Position numbers and translations under genes: made by a program. Below, in pieces: positions 44,521 to 56,149 of a stretch of DNA of 64,000 nucleotides (positions are counted from its first letter, which is position 1; each line of letters begins with the position of its first letter). Source of the DNA: Marinomonas agarivorans (GTDB taxonomy: Bacteria > Pseudomonadota > Gammaproteobacteria > Pseudomonadales > Marinomonadaceae). The notes under the pieces were generated by a model that had not been told where the DNA came from, did not search any database, and saw only the letters and a list, made by a program, of their open reading frames with translations. The stretch spans positions 18,025 through 82,024 of the forward strand of contig NHNK02000013.1 of assembly GCA_002173415.2 (NCBI GenBank). The letters are read 5' to 3'.

Positions 44521-46320
44521 ATGTCTGAATTTAAAGCACCATTGCGTGACATTAAATTTGTTACCGAAGAAGTGTTAAATATCCATGAACACTATGCCAA
44601 TTTATCTGGTGCTGACGAAGCAACACCGGATATGGTATCAGCCATATTAGAAGAAGGGGCAAAATTCTCCGAAAGAATATTAGCGCCATTAAATCGTGTT
44701 GGAGATGAGCAAGGCTGTACCTTTAATGATGGTGTTGTCACCACCCCTGATGGTTTTAAAGAAGCTTATGCTCAATATGTTGAAGGTGGTTGGCCTTCAT
44801 TGGCCCATCCAGAGGCTGTCGGTGGTCAAGGCTTACCGGAGTCATTAGGGCTTATGGTGACAGAAATGGTGGCTACGGCGAATTGGTCTTGGAGTATGTA
44901 CCCGGGTTTGAGTCATGGGGCGATGAACACCTTAGAGTCTCATGGTACAGAAGAGCAAAAGCAAACCTACCTAACAAAATTAGTATCTGGCGAATGGACA
45001 GGAACCATGTGTCTGACCGAGCCTCATTGTGGTACTGACCTTGGGATGTTGAAAACAAAAGCAGAGCCACAGGAAGATGGTTCGTACTGTATTACTGGGA
45101 CTAAGATTTTTATTTCTGCTGGCGAACATGATCTTGCAGAAAATATCGTTCACATCGTGCTGGCCCGTATTGTGGGAGCACCAGAAGGCACAAAAGGTAT
45201 CTCTCTTTTTGTAGTACCAAAATACAGTGTGGATGCCAATGGGGAGAAAGGGGAGCGCAATGACCTTTCTTGTGGTTCTATCGAACATAAAATGGGTATT
45301 CATGGAAATGCCACTTGTGTTATGAATTTCGATGGCGCAAAAGGCTTTTTGATTGGGCCTGAAAATAAAGGTTTAAACTGCATGTTTACCTTTATGAATA
45401 CTGCTCGTTTAGGTACTGCTTTACAAGGTCTAGCGCATACAGAATGGTCATTGCAGAACTCTGTTGCCTATGCCCGTGATCGATTGCAAATGCGCGCACT
45501 ATCTGGACCCAAAGCCCCAGATAAAGCAGCGGACCCTATTATTGTTCATCCAGACGTACGTCGTATGTTATTGACTCAGAAAGCATTTGCCGAAGGTGGT
45601 AGGGCTTTAATTCATTACTGTTCTCTTCTAGTAGACAAAACTAAAAAAGGCACAGACGAAGAACAAGCAGAAGCGGATGAGCTTATGTCTTTATTGACAC
45701 CCATTGCCAAAGCGTTTTTGACGGAAACAGGCTTTGAGTCCGCTAATCTAGGTATGCAGGTGTTTGGTGGGCATGGCTACATTGCTGAATGGGGTATGGA
45801 GCAAAATGTACGTGATTGTCGTATCTCTATGATGTACGAAGGGACAACAGGCATTCAAGCGCTTGATTTATTGGGACGTAAAGTGTTGATGACTCAAGGA
45901 GCCACATTGAAACGCTTTACTAAAATTATTCACAAATTCTGTAAAGAACATAAAGGCAATAAAAAAGCCAAAGCTTATATCAGTGAGCTAGATAAATTAA
46001 ATAGCCAATGGGGTGACCTGACGATGAAAATCGGCATGAAAGCCATGATGAATAAAGAGGAAGTAGGTGCAGCCTCAGTTGATTACCTCATGTATTCTGG
46101 TTATGTCGTATTAGCTTACTTCTGGGCAAGAATGGCAATTACAGCCCAAGAAAAACTAGCAGAGGGTACTGAAGAAAAAGGCTTTTATAAAGCCAAGGTA
46201 CAAACAGCGGATTTTTACTATCAGCGTATTCTGCCAAGAACACTAACGCATGCTGAAGCAATGCTATCAGGAGCGGGTAATCTGCTTGATATGGCAGAAG
46301 AAGACTTTTTGTATGTCTAA
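44521..46320 (+). CDS. Acyl-CoA dehydrogenase (about 600-residue class)
   Basis: A 599-residue FAD enzyme that introduces the alpha-beta double bond into acyl-CoA. The central domain has CLTEPHCGTDLGMLKT (FAD loop) and the C-terminal domain GMQVFGGHGYIAEWGMEQNVRDCRISMMYEGTTGIQALD, whose Glu is the catalytic base. The extra C-terminal part past residue 470 is typical of this class, which also includes the DMSP enzyme DmdC. The neighbouring SCP2, FadD, ETF and FadBA genes indicate general fatty-acid oxidation. Start ATG at 44521 follows AGAGGT. Confidence 0.93.
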   Translation: MSEFKAPLRDIKFVTEEVLNIHEHYANLSGADEATPDMVSAILEEGAKFSERILAPLNRVGDEQGCTFNDGVVTTPDGFKEAYAQYVEGGWPSLAHPEAVGGQGLPESLGLMVTEMVATANWSWSMYPGLSHGAMNTLESHGTEEQKQTYLTKLVSGEWTGTMCLTEPHCGTDLGMLKTKAEPQEDGSYCITGTKIFISAGEHDLAENIVHIVLARIVGAPEGTKGISLFVVPKYSVDANGEKGERNDLSCGSIEHKMGIHGNATCVMNFDGAKGFLIGPENKGLNCMFTFMNTARLGTALQGLAHTEWSLQNSVAYARDRLQMRALSGPKAPDKAADPIIVHPDVRRMLLTQKAFAEGGRALIHYCSLLVDKTKKGTDEEQAEADELMSLLTPIAKAFLTETGFESANLGMQVFGGHGYIAEWGMEQNVRDCRISMMYEGTTGIQALDLLGRKVLMTQGATLKRFTKIIHKFCKEHKGNKKAKAYISELDKLNSQWGDLTMKIGMKAMMNKEEVGAASVDYLMYSGYVVLAYFWARMAITAQEKLAEGTEEKGFYKAKVQTADFYYQRILPRTLTHAEAMLSGAGNLLDMAEEDFLYV

Positions 46321-46393
46321 TTGAACCACTTTGTTTCTTTTTCCAGAGAAGGAAGCAAAACATATGAATTTGATTAATGAAAGAAGGTAAACT

Positions 46394-46708
46394 ATGAGTG
46401 ATTCAAAAACCATTTTTGATGCGATGGTAGCGAAATTTGATGCAGATGCTGCGGACGATATGGAAGCCATATTTCAGTTTGATTTAGATGACGCTGATAA
46501 CTACAACATTACTATTGACGATGGTGCTTGCACATTAGCAGCAGGTGAACATGACGATGCAACAGTGACATTAGCGATGGACTTAGAAACATTGCAAGAT
46601 GTTATGAGCGGTGAATTAGATGGCATGGCTGCCTTCATGCAAGGTAAAATACGTGCCGACGGAGATATCATGTTGGCAACCAAGCTAACGCAAATATTCC
46701 CTCTGTAA
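46394..46708 (+). CDS. SCP2 sterol-binding domain protein
   Basis: A 104-residue SCP2-like protein, one domain only. FQFDLDDADNYNITIDDGACTLAAGEHDDATVTLAMDLETLQDVMSGELDGMAAFMQGKIRADGDIMLA is the complete fold. It has a very acidic surface. Such proteins carry acyl-CoA or other lipids. It follows the acyl-CoA dehydrogenase by 73 bp and precedes a hairpin terminator. Confidence 0.92.
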   Translation: MSDSKTIFDAMVAKFDADAADDMEAIFQFDLDDADNYNITIDDGACTLAAGEHDDATVTLAMDLETLQDVMSGELDGMAAFMQGKIRADGDIMLATKLTQIFPL

Positions 46709-46727
46709 TTTAATAAGATTACATTTT

Positions 46728-46760
46728 ATATAGCCTAGCTCAACGTTAGGCTATATTTTA
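46728..46760 (+). terminator. Rho-independent terminator after SCP2 gene
   Basis: Arms ATATAGCCTA and TAGGCTATAT with a 9-base loop and a T-rich tail TTTTATC. Confidence 0.85.
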
Positions 46761-46892
46761 TCTGATTAATGCCTTTTATCACGCGCGATTTATTTGGTTT
46801 AAAACTATTCGCGTAATTTAAGTACTATTGAAGTAGTCAAATGTAAAGGCAACGTATTTCAGCATATAACAAGAACAATTAAGGTGTTTATC

Positions 46893-48581
46893 ATGTCGAC
46901 AGAAAACAACGCAACACAACACGTAGAGCATGGTAGTTGGCTACCCGCTTCATTAAACCCAAATGGTTTTCAGTCCGTTATTGACGTTTTCAAACATTGT
47001 TGTAGTAAATTTGCTGATTTGCCTGCCTTTACTAGTGTTGGTCGGACATTAACCTATCGTGAGATGGATGAAAAATCAGATCAGTTCGCCGCATATCTGC
47101 AAAATGAAACTGATTTAGAAGTCGGTGATCGTATCGCTGTGCAACTACCGAATGTGGTGCAATATCCTGTTGTTGTGTTTGGCGCGATGAAAGCTGGTCT
47201 CATCGTTGTTAATACGAATCCCTTATACACACCAAAAGAGCTACAACACCAGTTTAACGATGCCGGTGCGAAGGCCTTGGTTGTGTTTGCCAATATGGCT
47301 CATAACGTTGAAAAAATACTTTCTAATGTCCCTTCTCTAAAACACATTATTGTCACAGAAATTGCCGATTTTCACCCCCAGCCCAAGCGTTTTCTTATTA
47401 ATAGTATTGTTAAGCATGTTAAGAAGATGGTACCAGCTTACCGCTTGCCAAATGCCAAGCGGCTAAATGATGTACTCAATCAGGGCGCTGAACATCAAGT
47501 GTCTATTGTAGAGAAAACACTAGAAGACATTGCCGTGTTGCAATATACAGGCGGAACGACAGGGGTGGCAAAGGGTGCGATGCTTACCCATGCTAATTTA
47601 ATAAGCAATATGCGCCAGCTAGAAAATCGACTTGGTGCACAGTGTAACGAAGGTAAGGAGATCTTTATTGCCCCTTTGCCTATGTACCACATCTATGCCT
47701 TTATTATTCATGGACTAACGCTGCTTGAACAGGGTGGTCATACAATATTAATCCCTAACCCTCGCGATATCCCAGGTTTTGTAAAAGAATTAACTAAGTG
47801 GCGCTTTACGGGATTTATTGGTTTGAATACCTTGTTCGTTGCGTTATGCAAAAATGAAGCCTTTCAAAAACTTGACTTTAGTGCATTAAAAACAACAGCT
47901 TCCGGTGGTATGCCTTTAACTCATGCGGCGGCAGAAGAATGGGAAAGAATTACAGGAAATCAAATTGTTGAAGGTTATGGATTAACTGAAACATCGCCGG
48001 TTGTTGCCTTTAATCCGTTTGAAGCAAGACGTCTTGGTACAATTGGTTTACCGGTGAGTGATACTTTAGTTAAGCTAATTGACAGTGATGGCAACCCAGT
48101 ACCTGCTGGTGAACCCGGTATGTTGTGTGTGCATGGACCGCAAGTCATGAAAGGTTATTGGCAGAATGCAGCAGCGACCAAAGAGGTAATGACACAAGAT
48201 AATTATTTGATTACTGGCGATATTGCCATGCAACATGCAGATGGTTATCTGGAAATTGTAGATCGAGCTAAGGATATGATTATTGTCTCTGGATTTAATG
48301 TTTATCCTGCAGAAGTAGAAGATTGCTTATGCACACACCCTGATATTTTAGAAGCAGCGGTTATTGGTGTTGAAGATCTTGGTACTGGTGAGAGTGTAAA
48401 AGCCTATGTGACATTAAAGGATGCAGATAAACCATTAGATATTGATGCGGTTCGACAATTTTGTCGCCAAGAGTTAACGGCTTATAAAGTGCCAAAACAA
48501 GTAGAAATTCGTAAAGAACTACCCAAAACCAATGTTGGCAAAGTACTGCGCCGAGCGCTCAAAGAAGAGTTGGTATCTTAA
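46893..48581 (+). CDS. fadD: Long-chain fatty-acid-CoA ligase
   Basis: A 562-residue AMP-forming ligase. The ATP-binding P-loop is YTGGTTGVAKGAML, followed by VEGYGLTETSP and ITGDIAMQHADGYLEIVDRAKDMIIVSGFNVYPAEVE. The invariant Lys near the end is in PKTNVGKVLRRAL. The start is ATG at 46893 with AAGG eight bases upstream. It feeds acyl-CoA to the adjacent oxidation enzymes. Confidence 0.95.
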   Translation: MSTENNATQHVEHGSWLPASLNPNGFQSVIDVFKHCCSKFADLPAFTSVGRTLTYREMDEKSDQFAAYLQNETDLEVGDRIAVQLPNVVQYPVVVFGAMKAGLIVVNTNPLYTPKELQHQFNDAGAKALVVFANMAHNVEKILSNVPSLKHIIVTEIADFHPQPKRFLINSIVKHVKKMVPAYRLPNAKRLNDVLNQGAEHQVSIVEKTLEDIAVLQYTGGTTGVAKGAMLTHANLISNMRQLENRLGAQCNEGKEIFIAPLPMYHIYAFIIHGLTLLEQGGHTILIPNPRDIPGFVKELTKWRFTGFIGLNTLFVALCKNEAFQKLDFSALKTTASGGMPLTHAAAEEWERITGNQIVEGYGLTETSPVVAFNPFEARRLGTIGLPVSDTLVKLIDSDGNPVPAGEPGMLCVHGPQVMKGYWQNAAATKEVMTQDNYLITGDIAMQHADGYLEIVDRAKDMIIVSGFNVYPAEVEDCLCTHPDILEAAVIGVEDLGTGESVKAYVTLKDADKPLDIDAVRQFCRQELTAYKVPKQVEIRKELPKTNVGKVLRRALKEELVS

Positions 48582-48620
48582 TATTGCAGACAGTCAACTA
48601 GGTTGAAAAGGATGAATATC

Positions 48621-49166
48621 GTGTCTGATGTGCAACGTGAATTAAAACACAGTCGCCACATTACCAGTCATGGCTATTCACGCAGTGATGGCCTCTGGGA
48701 AGTAAAAGCGACTATGAAAGATATCAAAGCACACGATGTGTATCGCGACTTTGATGGCAGTTTGGTCGCCCAAGGTGATCCTTTCCACGACATTAGCGTC
48801 AATCTGGTGCTTGATGATACATTTGTTGTTCAGGCAATAAAGGTGAGTATTGATGCTCACCCATTTCCAAATTGCAGTCATGCTGAACCTAATTTTTCGC
48901 GCATTGTTGGCAGTAGAATTGGCCCAGGTTGGTCATCCTTTCTCAAACAAGAGTTGAGAGGGAAGTCAGGTTGTACTCATGTACTGGAGTTGTTGCCTGT
49001 TGCTGCAACCACTGCCTTTCAAATGATGTGGTCTCCTCTTGCTGAAAAATACCCCCAACACCGAGGTAAGGTAATTCAATCGTTAGTCAATACCTGCAAA
49101 GGTTGGGCTGAAGATAGCCCTGCCATTATCAAGTTAAAAGCAGAAGAACCGGATTTGTTTAACTAA
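48621..49166 (+). CDS. DUF2889 family protein
   Basis: A 181-residue protein of DUF2889 (SRHITSHGYSRSDGLWEVKATMKDIK, then SRIGPGWSSFLKQELRGKSGCTHVLELL). The family is commonly encoded beside acyl-CoA and aromatic catabolism genes; its function is unknown. GTG at 48621 is preferred since AAAAGG lies nine bases upstream, while the ATG at 48612 is directly adjoining that site. It follows fadD by 39 bp. Confidence 0.85.
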   Translation: MSDVQRELKHSRHITSHGYSRSDGLWEVKATMKDIKAHDVYRDFDGSLVAQGDPFHDISVNLVLDDTFVVQAIKVSIDAHPFPNCSHAEPNFSRIVGSRIGPGWSSFLKQELRGKSGCTHVLELLPVAATTAFQMMWSPLAEKYPQHRGKVIQSLVNTCKGWAEDSPAIIKLKAEEPDLFN

Positions 49167-49409
49167 TCGGGTAAATTCCTTTAAATGTCTTACACTGTAA
49201 AAGCCATACATAAAGCCTGTTATTGGTAGTAGAGGAAGGTTCTCGCATATCTTCCCTTAAAGTTAATGACGATTTTTGTCAGTTAACAGAGGCTTTTTTG
49301 TTATTGATGTAAAACGGTTTGAAATTAGTATTAAATTTAAGTGAAAAGCACAGCGCTCATTGAAGAAATGAAGCCATGAGCATGCTTGAGAATAAATAAT
49401 GAGGGACGT

Positions 49410-50162
49410 ATGAAAATACTAGTCACAGTAAAAAGAGTTGTTGATTACAACGTGAAAGTTAGAGTTCAGCCAGATCATAAAGCGGTTGAGCTTAATAATG
49501 TCAAAATGTCGATTAACCCATTTTGTGAAATTGCTGTAGAAGAGGCTGTTCGCTTAAAAGAACAAGGTGTCGCAACAGAAATTGTTGTTGTTTCTGTTGG
49601 CAGCAAAGCCTGTCAGGAAACACTGAGAACAGCGCTTGCTTTGGGCGCTGACAGAGCAATTCAAATAGAAGCAGAAGATAATATTGATTCGTTGGCGGTG
49701 GCAAAATTAGTCGCGGCTGTCGCGAAAGAAGAAACCCCTGATCTTATTATTATGGGGAAGCAAGCGATTGACTCTGATAATAATCAGACAGGTCAAATGT
49801 TGGCCGCATTACTCGATATTCCTCAGGCTACCTTTGCTTCAGAGGTTAAAATTGACAATGGCGAAGCTCAAGTAACACGAGAAATCGATGGTGGGCTGCA
49901 AACATTAGCCATTACTTTACCAGCGGTTGTAACGACCGATTTGCGTCTAAACGAGCCTCGTTTCATCAAGCTTCCCAATATCATGAAGGCAAAGAAAAAA
50001 CCGTTAGAGGTAAAAACACCAGATGAGTTGGGCGTTGCTACATCATCGAACATCACAGTTGTTTCTGTCACACCACCTGAAGAACGCCAAGGCGGTATTA
50101 AAGTCAGCTCAGTCGAAGAACTAGTCGATAAACTAAAGAATGAAGCGAAGGTGATAGCATGA
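49410..50162 (+). CDS. etfB: Electron transfer flavoprotein beta subunit
   Basis: A 250-residue AMP-binding subunit. [17 protein letters not shown] opens it and the family signature is [30 protein letters not shown]. With EtfA it carries electrons from acyl-CoA dehydrogenase to ETF-ubiquinone oxidoreductase. GAGGGA precedes the ATG at 49410. Its stop overlaps etfA by four bases. Confidence 0.97.
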   Translation: MKILVTVKRVVDYNVKVRVQPDHKAVELNNVKMSINPFCEIAVEEAVRLKEQGVATEIVVVSVGSKACQETLRTALALGADRAIQIEAEDNIDSLAVAKLVAAVAKEETPDLIIMGKQAIDSDNNQTGQMLAALLDIPQATFASEVKIDNGEAQVTREIDGGLQTLAITLPAVVTTDLRLNEPRFIKLPNIMKAKKKPLEVKTPDELGVATSSNITVVSVTPPEERQGGIKVSSVEELVDKLKNEAKVIA

Positions 50163-51088
50163 GTATTTTAATTATTGCAGAACACGATAATAAGACACTT
50201 AAAGCGGCGACATTAAACACCTTGTCAGCAGCGGAAAAAATTGGTGGCGATATCGACCTCCTCGTTGTTGGCGCAAACTGTCAAGCGGTTGCTGATCAGG
50301 CTGCTAACGTGGCATCTGTCAATAAAGTTTTTGTTGCGGATAACGATGTTTATGAGCATCAGTTGGCGGAAAATGTTAGTAAATTGGTGGTTGATTTAGC
50401 AAAGAACTACACTCACGTTTTAGCGCCCGCAACCACCACAGGGAAAAACATGCTGCCGCGTGTCGCAGCACTGCTCGACGTCGCCCAATTATCGGATGTG
50501 GTCGCGGTTGTCGATAAAAATACCTTTGTGCGTCCCATCTATGCTGGCAATGCCATCGCTACGGTTACATCCTCCGATGCTATTAAAGTGATTACTATTC
50601 GGGCAACCGGTTTTGATGCTGCCAACTCAGAAGGCGGTAATGCGGAAATTGTCTCCCTTGATCAAGTAATTGCTTCTGAAAAGAGTCGCTTTGTTGGGGA
50701 AGAATTAGCCGAATCTGATCGCCCTGAATTGACGGCCGCAAGTGTGATTGTATCTGGTGGTCGTGGCATGGGCAGTGGTGACAACTTTAAAATCCTTGAC
50801 GGCTTAGCGGATAAATTAGGCGCTGCTGTAGGAGCCTCACGTGCGGCGGTAGACGCAGGTTACGTACCCAATGACTTCCAAGTCGGACAGACAGGTAAGA
50901 CAGTTGCGCCAGACCTTTATATTGCTGTTGGTATCTCAGGTGCCATTCAACATTTAGCGGGTATGAAAAGCTCTAAGATCATTGTTGCTATCAACAAGGA
51001 TGAAGAAGCACCAATATTCCAAGTGGCGGATTATGGATTAGTAGCCGACTTATTTGATGTCGTACCCGAGTTAGAGAAAGCGCTATAA
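50159..51088 (+). CDS. etfA: Electron transfer flavoprotein alpha subunit
   Basis: A 309-residue FAD-binding subunit. The C-terminal FAD motif is [45 protein letters not shown], and SGGRGMGS lies before it. ATGA overlap with etfB shows coupling. fadB follows after 70 bp. Confidence 0.97.
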   Translation: MSILIIAEHDNKTLKAATLNTLSAAEKIGGDIDLLVVGANCQAVADQAANVASVNKVFVADNDVYEHQLAENVSKLVVDLAKNYTHVLAPATTTGKNMLPRVAALLDVAQLSDVVAVVDKNTFVRPIYAGNAIATVTSSDAIKVITIRATGFDAANSEGGNAEIVSLDQVIASEKSRFVGEELAESDRPELTAASVIVSGGRGMGSGDNFKILDGLADKLGAAVGASRAAVDAGYVPNDFQVGQTGKTVAPDLYIAVGISGAIQHLAGMKSSKIIVAINKDEEAPIFQVADYGLVADLFDVVPELEKAL

Positions 51089-51158
51089 ATACGTTGATCG
51101 CCAAAAAACTCGCATAATTTTTGAAGAAAACGCCAAAATAAAAATAGTGGGGATGAAT

Positions 51159-53333
51159 ATGATTTTTGCAGGAAAAGCAATTAAGGTGGAGCAACAACCA
51201 TCAGGAGTTGCTCTACTAACCTTGGACCTACAAGGCGAGACAGTTAATAAATTTGACAGTTTAACCTTAACCGAACTGAAAGACGCCGTTGCTAAATTGC
51301 AGACCGTACCAGACCTAAAGGGCGTTGTTTTTACCAGTGCAAAAGACGTCTTTGTTGTAGGTGCTGATATCACAGAGTTTATGACATGGTTTGACTCAGA
51401 AGATGAGGTCTTGGCAGGTAATCTGCGTGCTACCCATCAAATTTTCAATGATATTTCAGCGCTACCATGCCCAACCGTTGTTGCCATTAATGGTATCGCT
51501 CTAGGAGGTGGATTTGAGCTGTGTTTAGCCTGTGATTACCGTGTTATGGCGGAAACAGCCAAAGTTGGATTGCCAGAAACTCAACTAGGTATTTACCCAG
51601 GTTGGGGAGGTTCAGTGCGTCTCCCTCGACTTATTGGGGTTGATAATGCCTGTGAATGGATTTGTGGCGGTGGTCAAAAACGTGCCGACGCTGCTTTTAA
51701 AGACGGTGCGGTTGATGCTGTTGTTCCTGCTGACAAAGTTGTTGAGTCGGCCTTTCACTTAATCGAACAAGTTAATGCTGGCAAATTGGACTTTATGGCT
51801 CGCCGTGAAGAACATACTGCGCCTATGGTCTTTTCACCGATAGAGAAGATGATGATTTTTGAATCTGTTCGCGGTGTTGTAGGGGCGAAAGCAGGTAAAC
51901 ATTATCCTGCGCCTATGGCCGTTATAAAATCAATGGAAAAAAGCATCTCTCAGCCAATGGACAAAGCCTGCGAAACAGAAATTGCTGGCTTTATTAAAAT
52001 GGCGAAAACGCCGGTTGCTAAGTCGCTGGTGAATCTTTTCTTGTCGGACCAAAAAATTAAAAAATCAGCCAGTACGCTGATTGCGAAATCCTTAACAGAT
52101 GACAATGCAAAAGTGCAGAAAGCCGCTGTACTTGGTGCAGGCATTATGGGCGGCGGTGTTGCTTACCAGTCTGCCTCTAAAGGCACACCGATTGTGATGA
52201 AAGACATTCGCCAAGACGCACTGGACTTGGGTTTGAGCGAAGCGAACAAATTGTTTAGTGGCCAAGTTAGCCGTGGTCGTTTAACCGCAGACAAAGCCAT
52301 GCAAGGCCTTAATTCAATTGTACCTGTTTTAAGTTATGGCGAATTTAGCGATGTTGATTTAGTTGTTGAGGCCGTGGTCGAAAATATGGATGTGAAAAAA
52401 TCTGTGCTTGCGGAAACAGAAGACCATATTACGCCAGACACAATTTTAACCTCAAATACTTCAACAATTTCCATTACAGAATTGGCAACAGCACTAAAAC
52501 GTCCTGAAAATTTTGTTGGCATGCACTTTTTTAACCCTGTGCACAAAATGCCATTGGTTGAAGTGATTCGTGGCGAAAAATCCAGTGATGCCGCGGTGGC
52601 AAAAACCGTTGCTTACGCAAAAGCAATGGGTAAAAACCCCATCGTCGTCAATGATTGCCCTGGCTTTTTAGTGAATCGTGTTCTCTTCCCTTACTTTGGT
52701 GGTTTCTCTGCCTTGATGAAAGAAGGTGCCGATTTACGAGAAGTCGATAAAGTCATGGAAAGATTCGGTTGGCCAATGGGCCCTGCCTATCTGCTTGATG
52801 TTGTTGGTATTGATACAGCACACCATGCTGATTCTGTTATGGCCGCTGGTTTCCCTGATCGTATGCAGCACGAAGGCACGAATGTGATTGATCACCTGTT
52901 TTCTCTGAAGCGCTTTGGGCAGAAAAATAACAAAGGCTTCTATACCTACGTAGAGGATAGAAAAGGCAAACCTAAGAAGGTGTATGACGAAGAGATTGAA
53001 ACCATTCTTGCGCCTACAGTGACAAGCAAAACGGAACTAACAGAAGAGGACATTATTCACCGTATGATGATCCCGCTGTGCATTGAGACTGTCCGTTGTT
53101 TAGAAGATGGTATTGTGGCGTCTCCAGCAGAAGCCGACATGGGCTTGATTTATGGTATTGGTTTCCCTCCTTACTTAGGTGGTGCAATTCACTACCTTGA
53201 TCAAATGGGATTAGCCGCATTTTGTGAGTTGGCAGATAAATACAGCCACCTTGGCAAACTGTACGAACCAACCGAAAAAATGCGTGCCATGGCGGCAAAT
53301 AACGAAACCTTTTACGGCAATGCTGCAAAGTAA
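51159..53333 (+). CDS. fadB: Fatty-acid oxidation complex alpha subunit
   Basis: A 724-residue multifunctional enzyme. The N-terminal crotonase domain (about 1-190) carries [20 protein letters not shown] and [15 protein letters not shown], with its two catalytic Glu residues. The 3-hydroxyacyl-CoA dehydrogenase domain has [19 protein letters not shown] and the catalytic His in [14 protein letters not shown]. The start ATG at 51159 has GGGG six bases upstream. Together with FadA it forms the aerobic beta-oxidation complex. Confidence 0.97.
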   Translation: MIFAGKAIKVEQQPSGVALLTLDLQGETVNKFDSLTLTELKDAVAKLQTVPDLKGVVFTSAKDVFVVGADITEFMTWFDSEDEVLAGNLRATHQIFNDISALPCPTVVAINGIALGGGFELCLACDYRVMAETAKVGLPETQLGIYPGWGGSVRLPRLIGVDNACEWICGGGQKRADAAFKDGAVDAVVPADKVVESAFHLIEQVNAGKLDFMARREEHTAPMVFSPIEKMMIFESVRGVVGAKAGKHYPAPMAVIKSMEKSISQPMDKACETEIAGFIKMAKTPVAKSLVNLFLSDQKIKKSASTLIAKSLTDDNAKVQKAAVLGAGIMGGGVAYQSASKGTPIVMKDIRQDALDLGLSEANKLFSGQVSRGRLTADKAMQGLNSIVPVLSYGEFSDVDLVVEAVVENMDVKKSVLAETEDHITPDTILTSNTSTISITELATALKRPENFVGMHFFNPVHKMPLVEVIRGEKSSDAAVAKTVAYAKAMGKNPIVVNDCPGFLVNRVLFPYFGGFSALMKEGADLREVDKVMERFGWPMGPAYLLDVVGIDTAHHADSVMAAGFPDRMQHEGTNVIDHLFSLKRFGQKNNKGFYTYVEDRKGKPKKVYDEEIETILAPTVTSKTELTEEDIIHRMMIPLCIETVRCLEDGIVASPAEADMGLIYGIGFPPYLGGAIHYLDQMGLAAFCELADKYSHLGKLYEPTEKMRAMAANNETFYGNAAK

Positions 53334-53358
53334 CCCATAGGCTGAGATTAGGAGATAA

Positions 53359-54537
<1,179 letters not shown>

Positions 54538-54612
54538 CCGTTTGCTATCTAGGTTCTGATGTATTGTTAGATAACCCCTTTAACAGGCAAATACGAACCT
54601 TTTCTGTCGTTG

Positions 54613-54638
54613 GCCCCTCTTTATGAGGGGCATTTTTT
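54613..54638 (+). terminator. Rho-independent terminator after fadA
   Basis: Arms GCCCCTC and GAGGGGC, 5-base loop, then ATTTTTTTG. It closes the beta-oxidation block. Confidence 0.92.
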
Positions 54639-54685
54639 TGTCTGCTATAAATGTAAAAGCAGGTTAAACCTTGGTGAAAAAGGCG

Positions 54686-55963
54686 TTACTTACTGTCTGA
54701 CGGAGCAGAAGGAGCGGTCATATCTGCATTTTCAGATGAGTTTTGAGTTTGGCGGCTTGAATAAAGCAAACAGAGCAAAGCAATGCAGCTCATAACGAGA
54801 AAGCCAATCGTTAACGGCAGTAACGTCCCATCATAAAACTGTCCAATGGTGGTGCCAATCGTAATAGACATTAACGATGAGACTGAACCAATAACCGCAG
54901 AAGCAATACCAGCGACATGCCCCATTGGTTCCATCGCTAATGCATTTAAATTACCGAACAACAGGCCGAAGGCAAAAAATATCATGGCCATATACAGCAT
55001 AAACATCCACAAACTAATGTGTATGGCAAAATAGTGCAGAGCAAAAAAGATCAGTGAGCTAGCAATAATTAAGCAAATTGCGCAATTAGCGATGTAGTGC
55101 ATCCCTAACTTTTGCACAAGGCGTGAGTTGGCGAGAGAACTAACACCCAACACCAAGGCTAAAATCCCAAAGTACACACTGAATAGTTCACCAGTACCAA
55201 AGAGTGTTTGGAAAATTTGCTGAGACGAATTGAGATAGCCTATTAAACTGCCGAATACACAGCCAATACAAACGATTAAGCTGGTAGTAGATTTATTGGT
55301 TAATACTTCTTTAAAACCGTTAAGAAACCCAGTTCGCGTAAACGGAATACGATTTTCTGGCACTAGTGTTTCTGGTAAACGAAAGAAAATCCAACTGATG
55401 ATGGCACAGGCGTAAATGATATAAAACACGAAAATACCATGCCAATCGGCCGCAAAAAGAATTAACTGGCCAATAGAGGGCGCAATCGCTGGTACTAGAA
55501 TAAAAATCATCATGACCAGTGACATAACTTTGGCCATATCACGGCCAACATATCTGTCTCTTACTAGTGAAATAGCTGAAATATAAGGGCCAGCAACTCC
55601 GATTCCCTGTATTAAGCGCCCAATAATGAGAACCGTTAAATCCTGCGCAAAAACACAAATTATGGTACCAACAAAATACACTGCCAACCCACCATACAAA
55701 ATGGGCTTTCGACCAAGAGCATCGGAAAGTGGTCCACATAGTAGTTGGCCAAGCGCCATACCTAAGAAAAGTATGCTGATAAGTAATTGCACCTGATTTT
55801 TGTCTGCGACAGCAAAATCTTTAGCAATAAAGCCTAAAGCCGGTAATAGAGCGTCGATAGAAATAGCAACAATCGACATAAGGGTCGCGGTCAGAATGGT
55901 GAATTCGGTGGCTGACATGGAAAATTTTGTCATTTGTGAAACGTTCGACATAGTCGTATCCAT
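54686..55963 (-). CDS. MFS efflux pump of the Bcr/CflA family
   Basis: A 425-residue drug transporter with 12 predicted membrane helices. GPLSDALGRKPILYGGLAVYFVG contains the MFS motif between helices 2 and 3, and LIIGRLIQGIGVAGPYISAISLVRDRY follows. The Ser/Pro-rich tail is hydrophilic. Substrates in the family include bicyclomycin, chloramphenicol and sulfonamides. It is convergent to the fad genes. Confidence 0.92.
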   Translation of the reverse strand: MDTTMSNVSQMTKFSMSATEFTILTATLMSIVAISIDALLPALGFIAKDFAVADKNQVQLLISILFLGMALGQLLCGPLSDALGRKPILYGGLAVYFVGTIICVFAQDLTVLIIGRLIQGIGVAGPYISAISLVRDRYVGRDMAKVMSLVMMIFILVPAIAPSIGQLILFAADWHGIFVFYIIYACAIISWIFFRLPETLVPENRIPFTRTGFLNGFKEVLTNKSTTSLIVCIGCVFGSLIGYLNSSQQIFQTLFGTGELFSVYFGILALVLGVSSLANSRLVQKLGMHYIANCAICLIIASSLIFFALHYFAIHISLWMFMLYMAMIFFAFGLLFGNLNALAMEPMGHVAGIASAVIGSVSSLMSITIGTTIGQFYDGTLLPLTIGFLVMSCIALLCLLYSSRQTQNSSENADMTAPSAPSDSK

Positions 55964-56006
55964 CTAAAAAGTAGGTTGAAAGATGTATTGCGAGGCTCGC
56001 TACTAT

Positions 56007-56081
56007 ATAGCCAAAATCAGAGCAAGTATAGATAGCCAAAATCAGAGCAAGTATAGATAGCCAAAATCAGAGCAAGTATAG
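56007..56081. repeat. Three perfect tandem copies of a 25-bp unit
   Basis: Each unit starts ATAGCCAAAATCAGAGCAAG and ends TATAG, with no spacer. They lie between the efflux pump and the helical-repeat gene, 44 bp before the pump's start, so copy number could affect its promoter. Confidence 0.95.
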
Positions 56082-56149
56082 CTGCGCAAGAATACGTTAC
56101 AGACTCCAGTATCGTCACTAGGAGCAATAACTTCTAACTAACTGCTTTT

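Noticed and set aside
44521-46320. Acyl-CoA dehydrogenase as DmdC of the DMSP demethylation pathway
   Set aside because: The same 600-residue class includes ordinary FadE-type enzymes, and neighbours are fatty-acid oxidation genes with no dmdA, dmdB-specific or dmdD gene.
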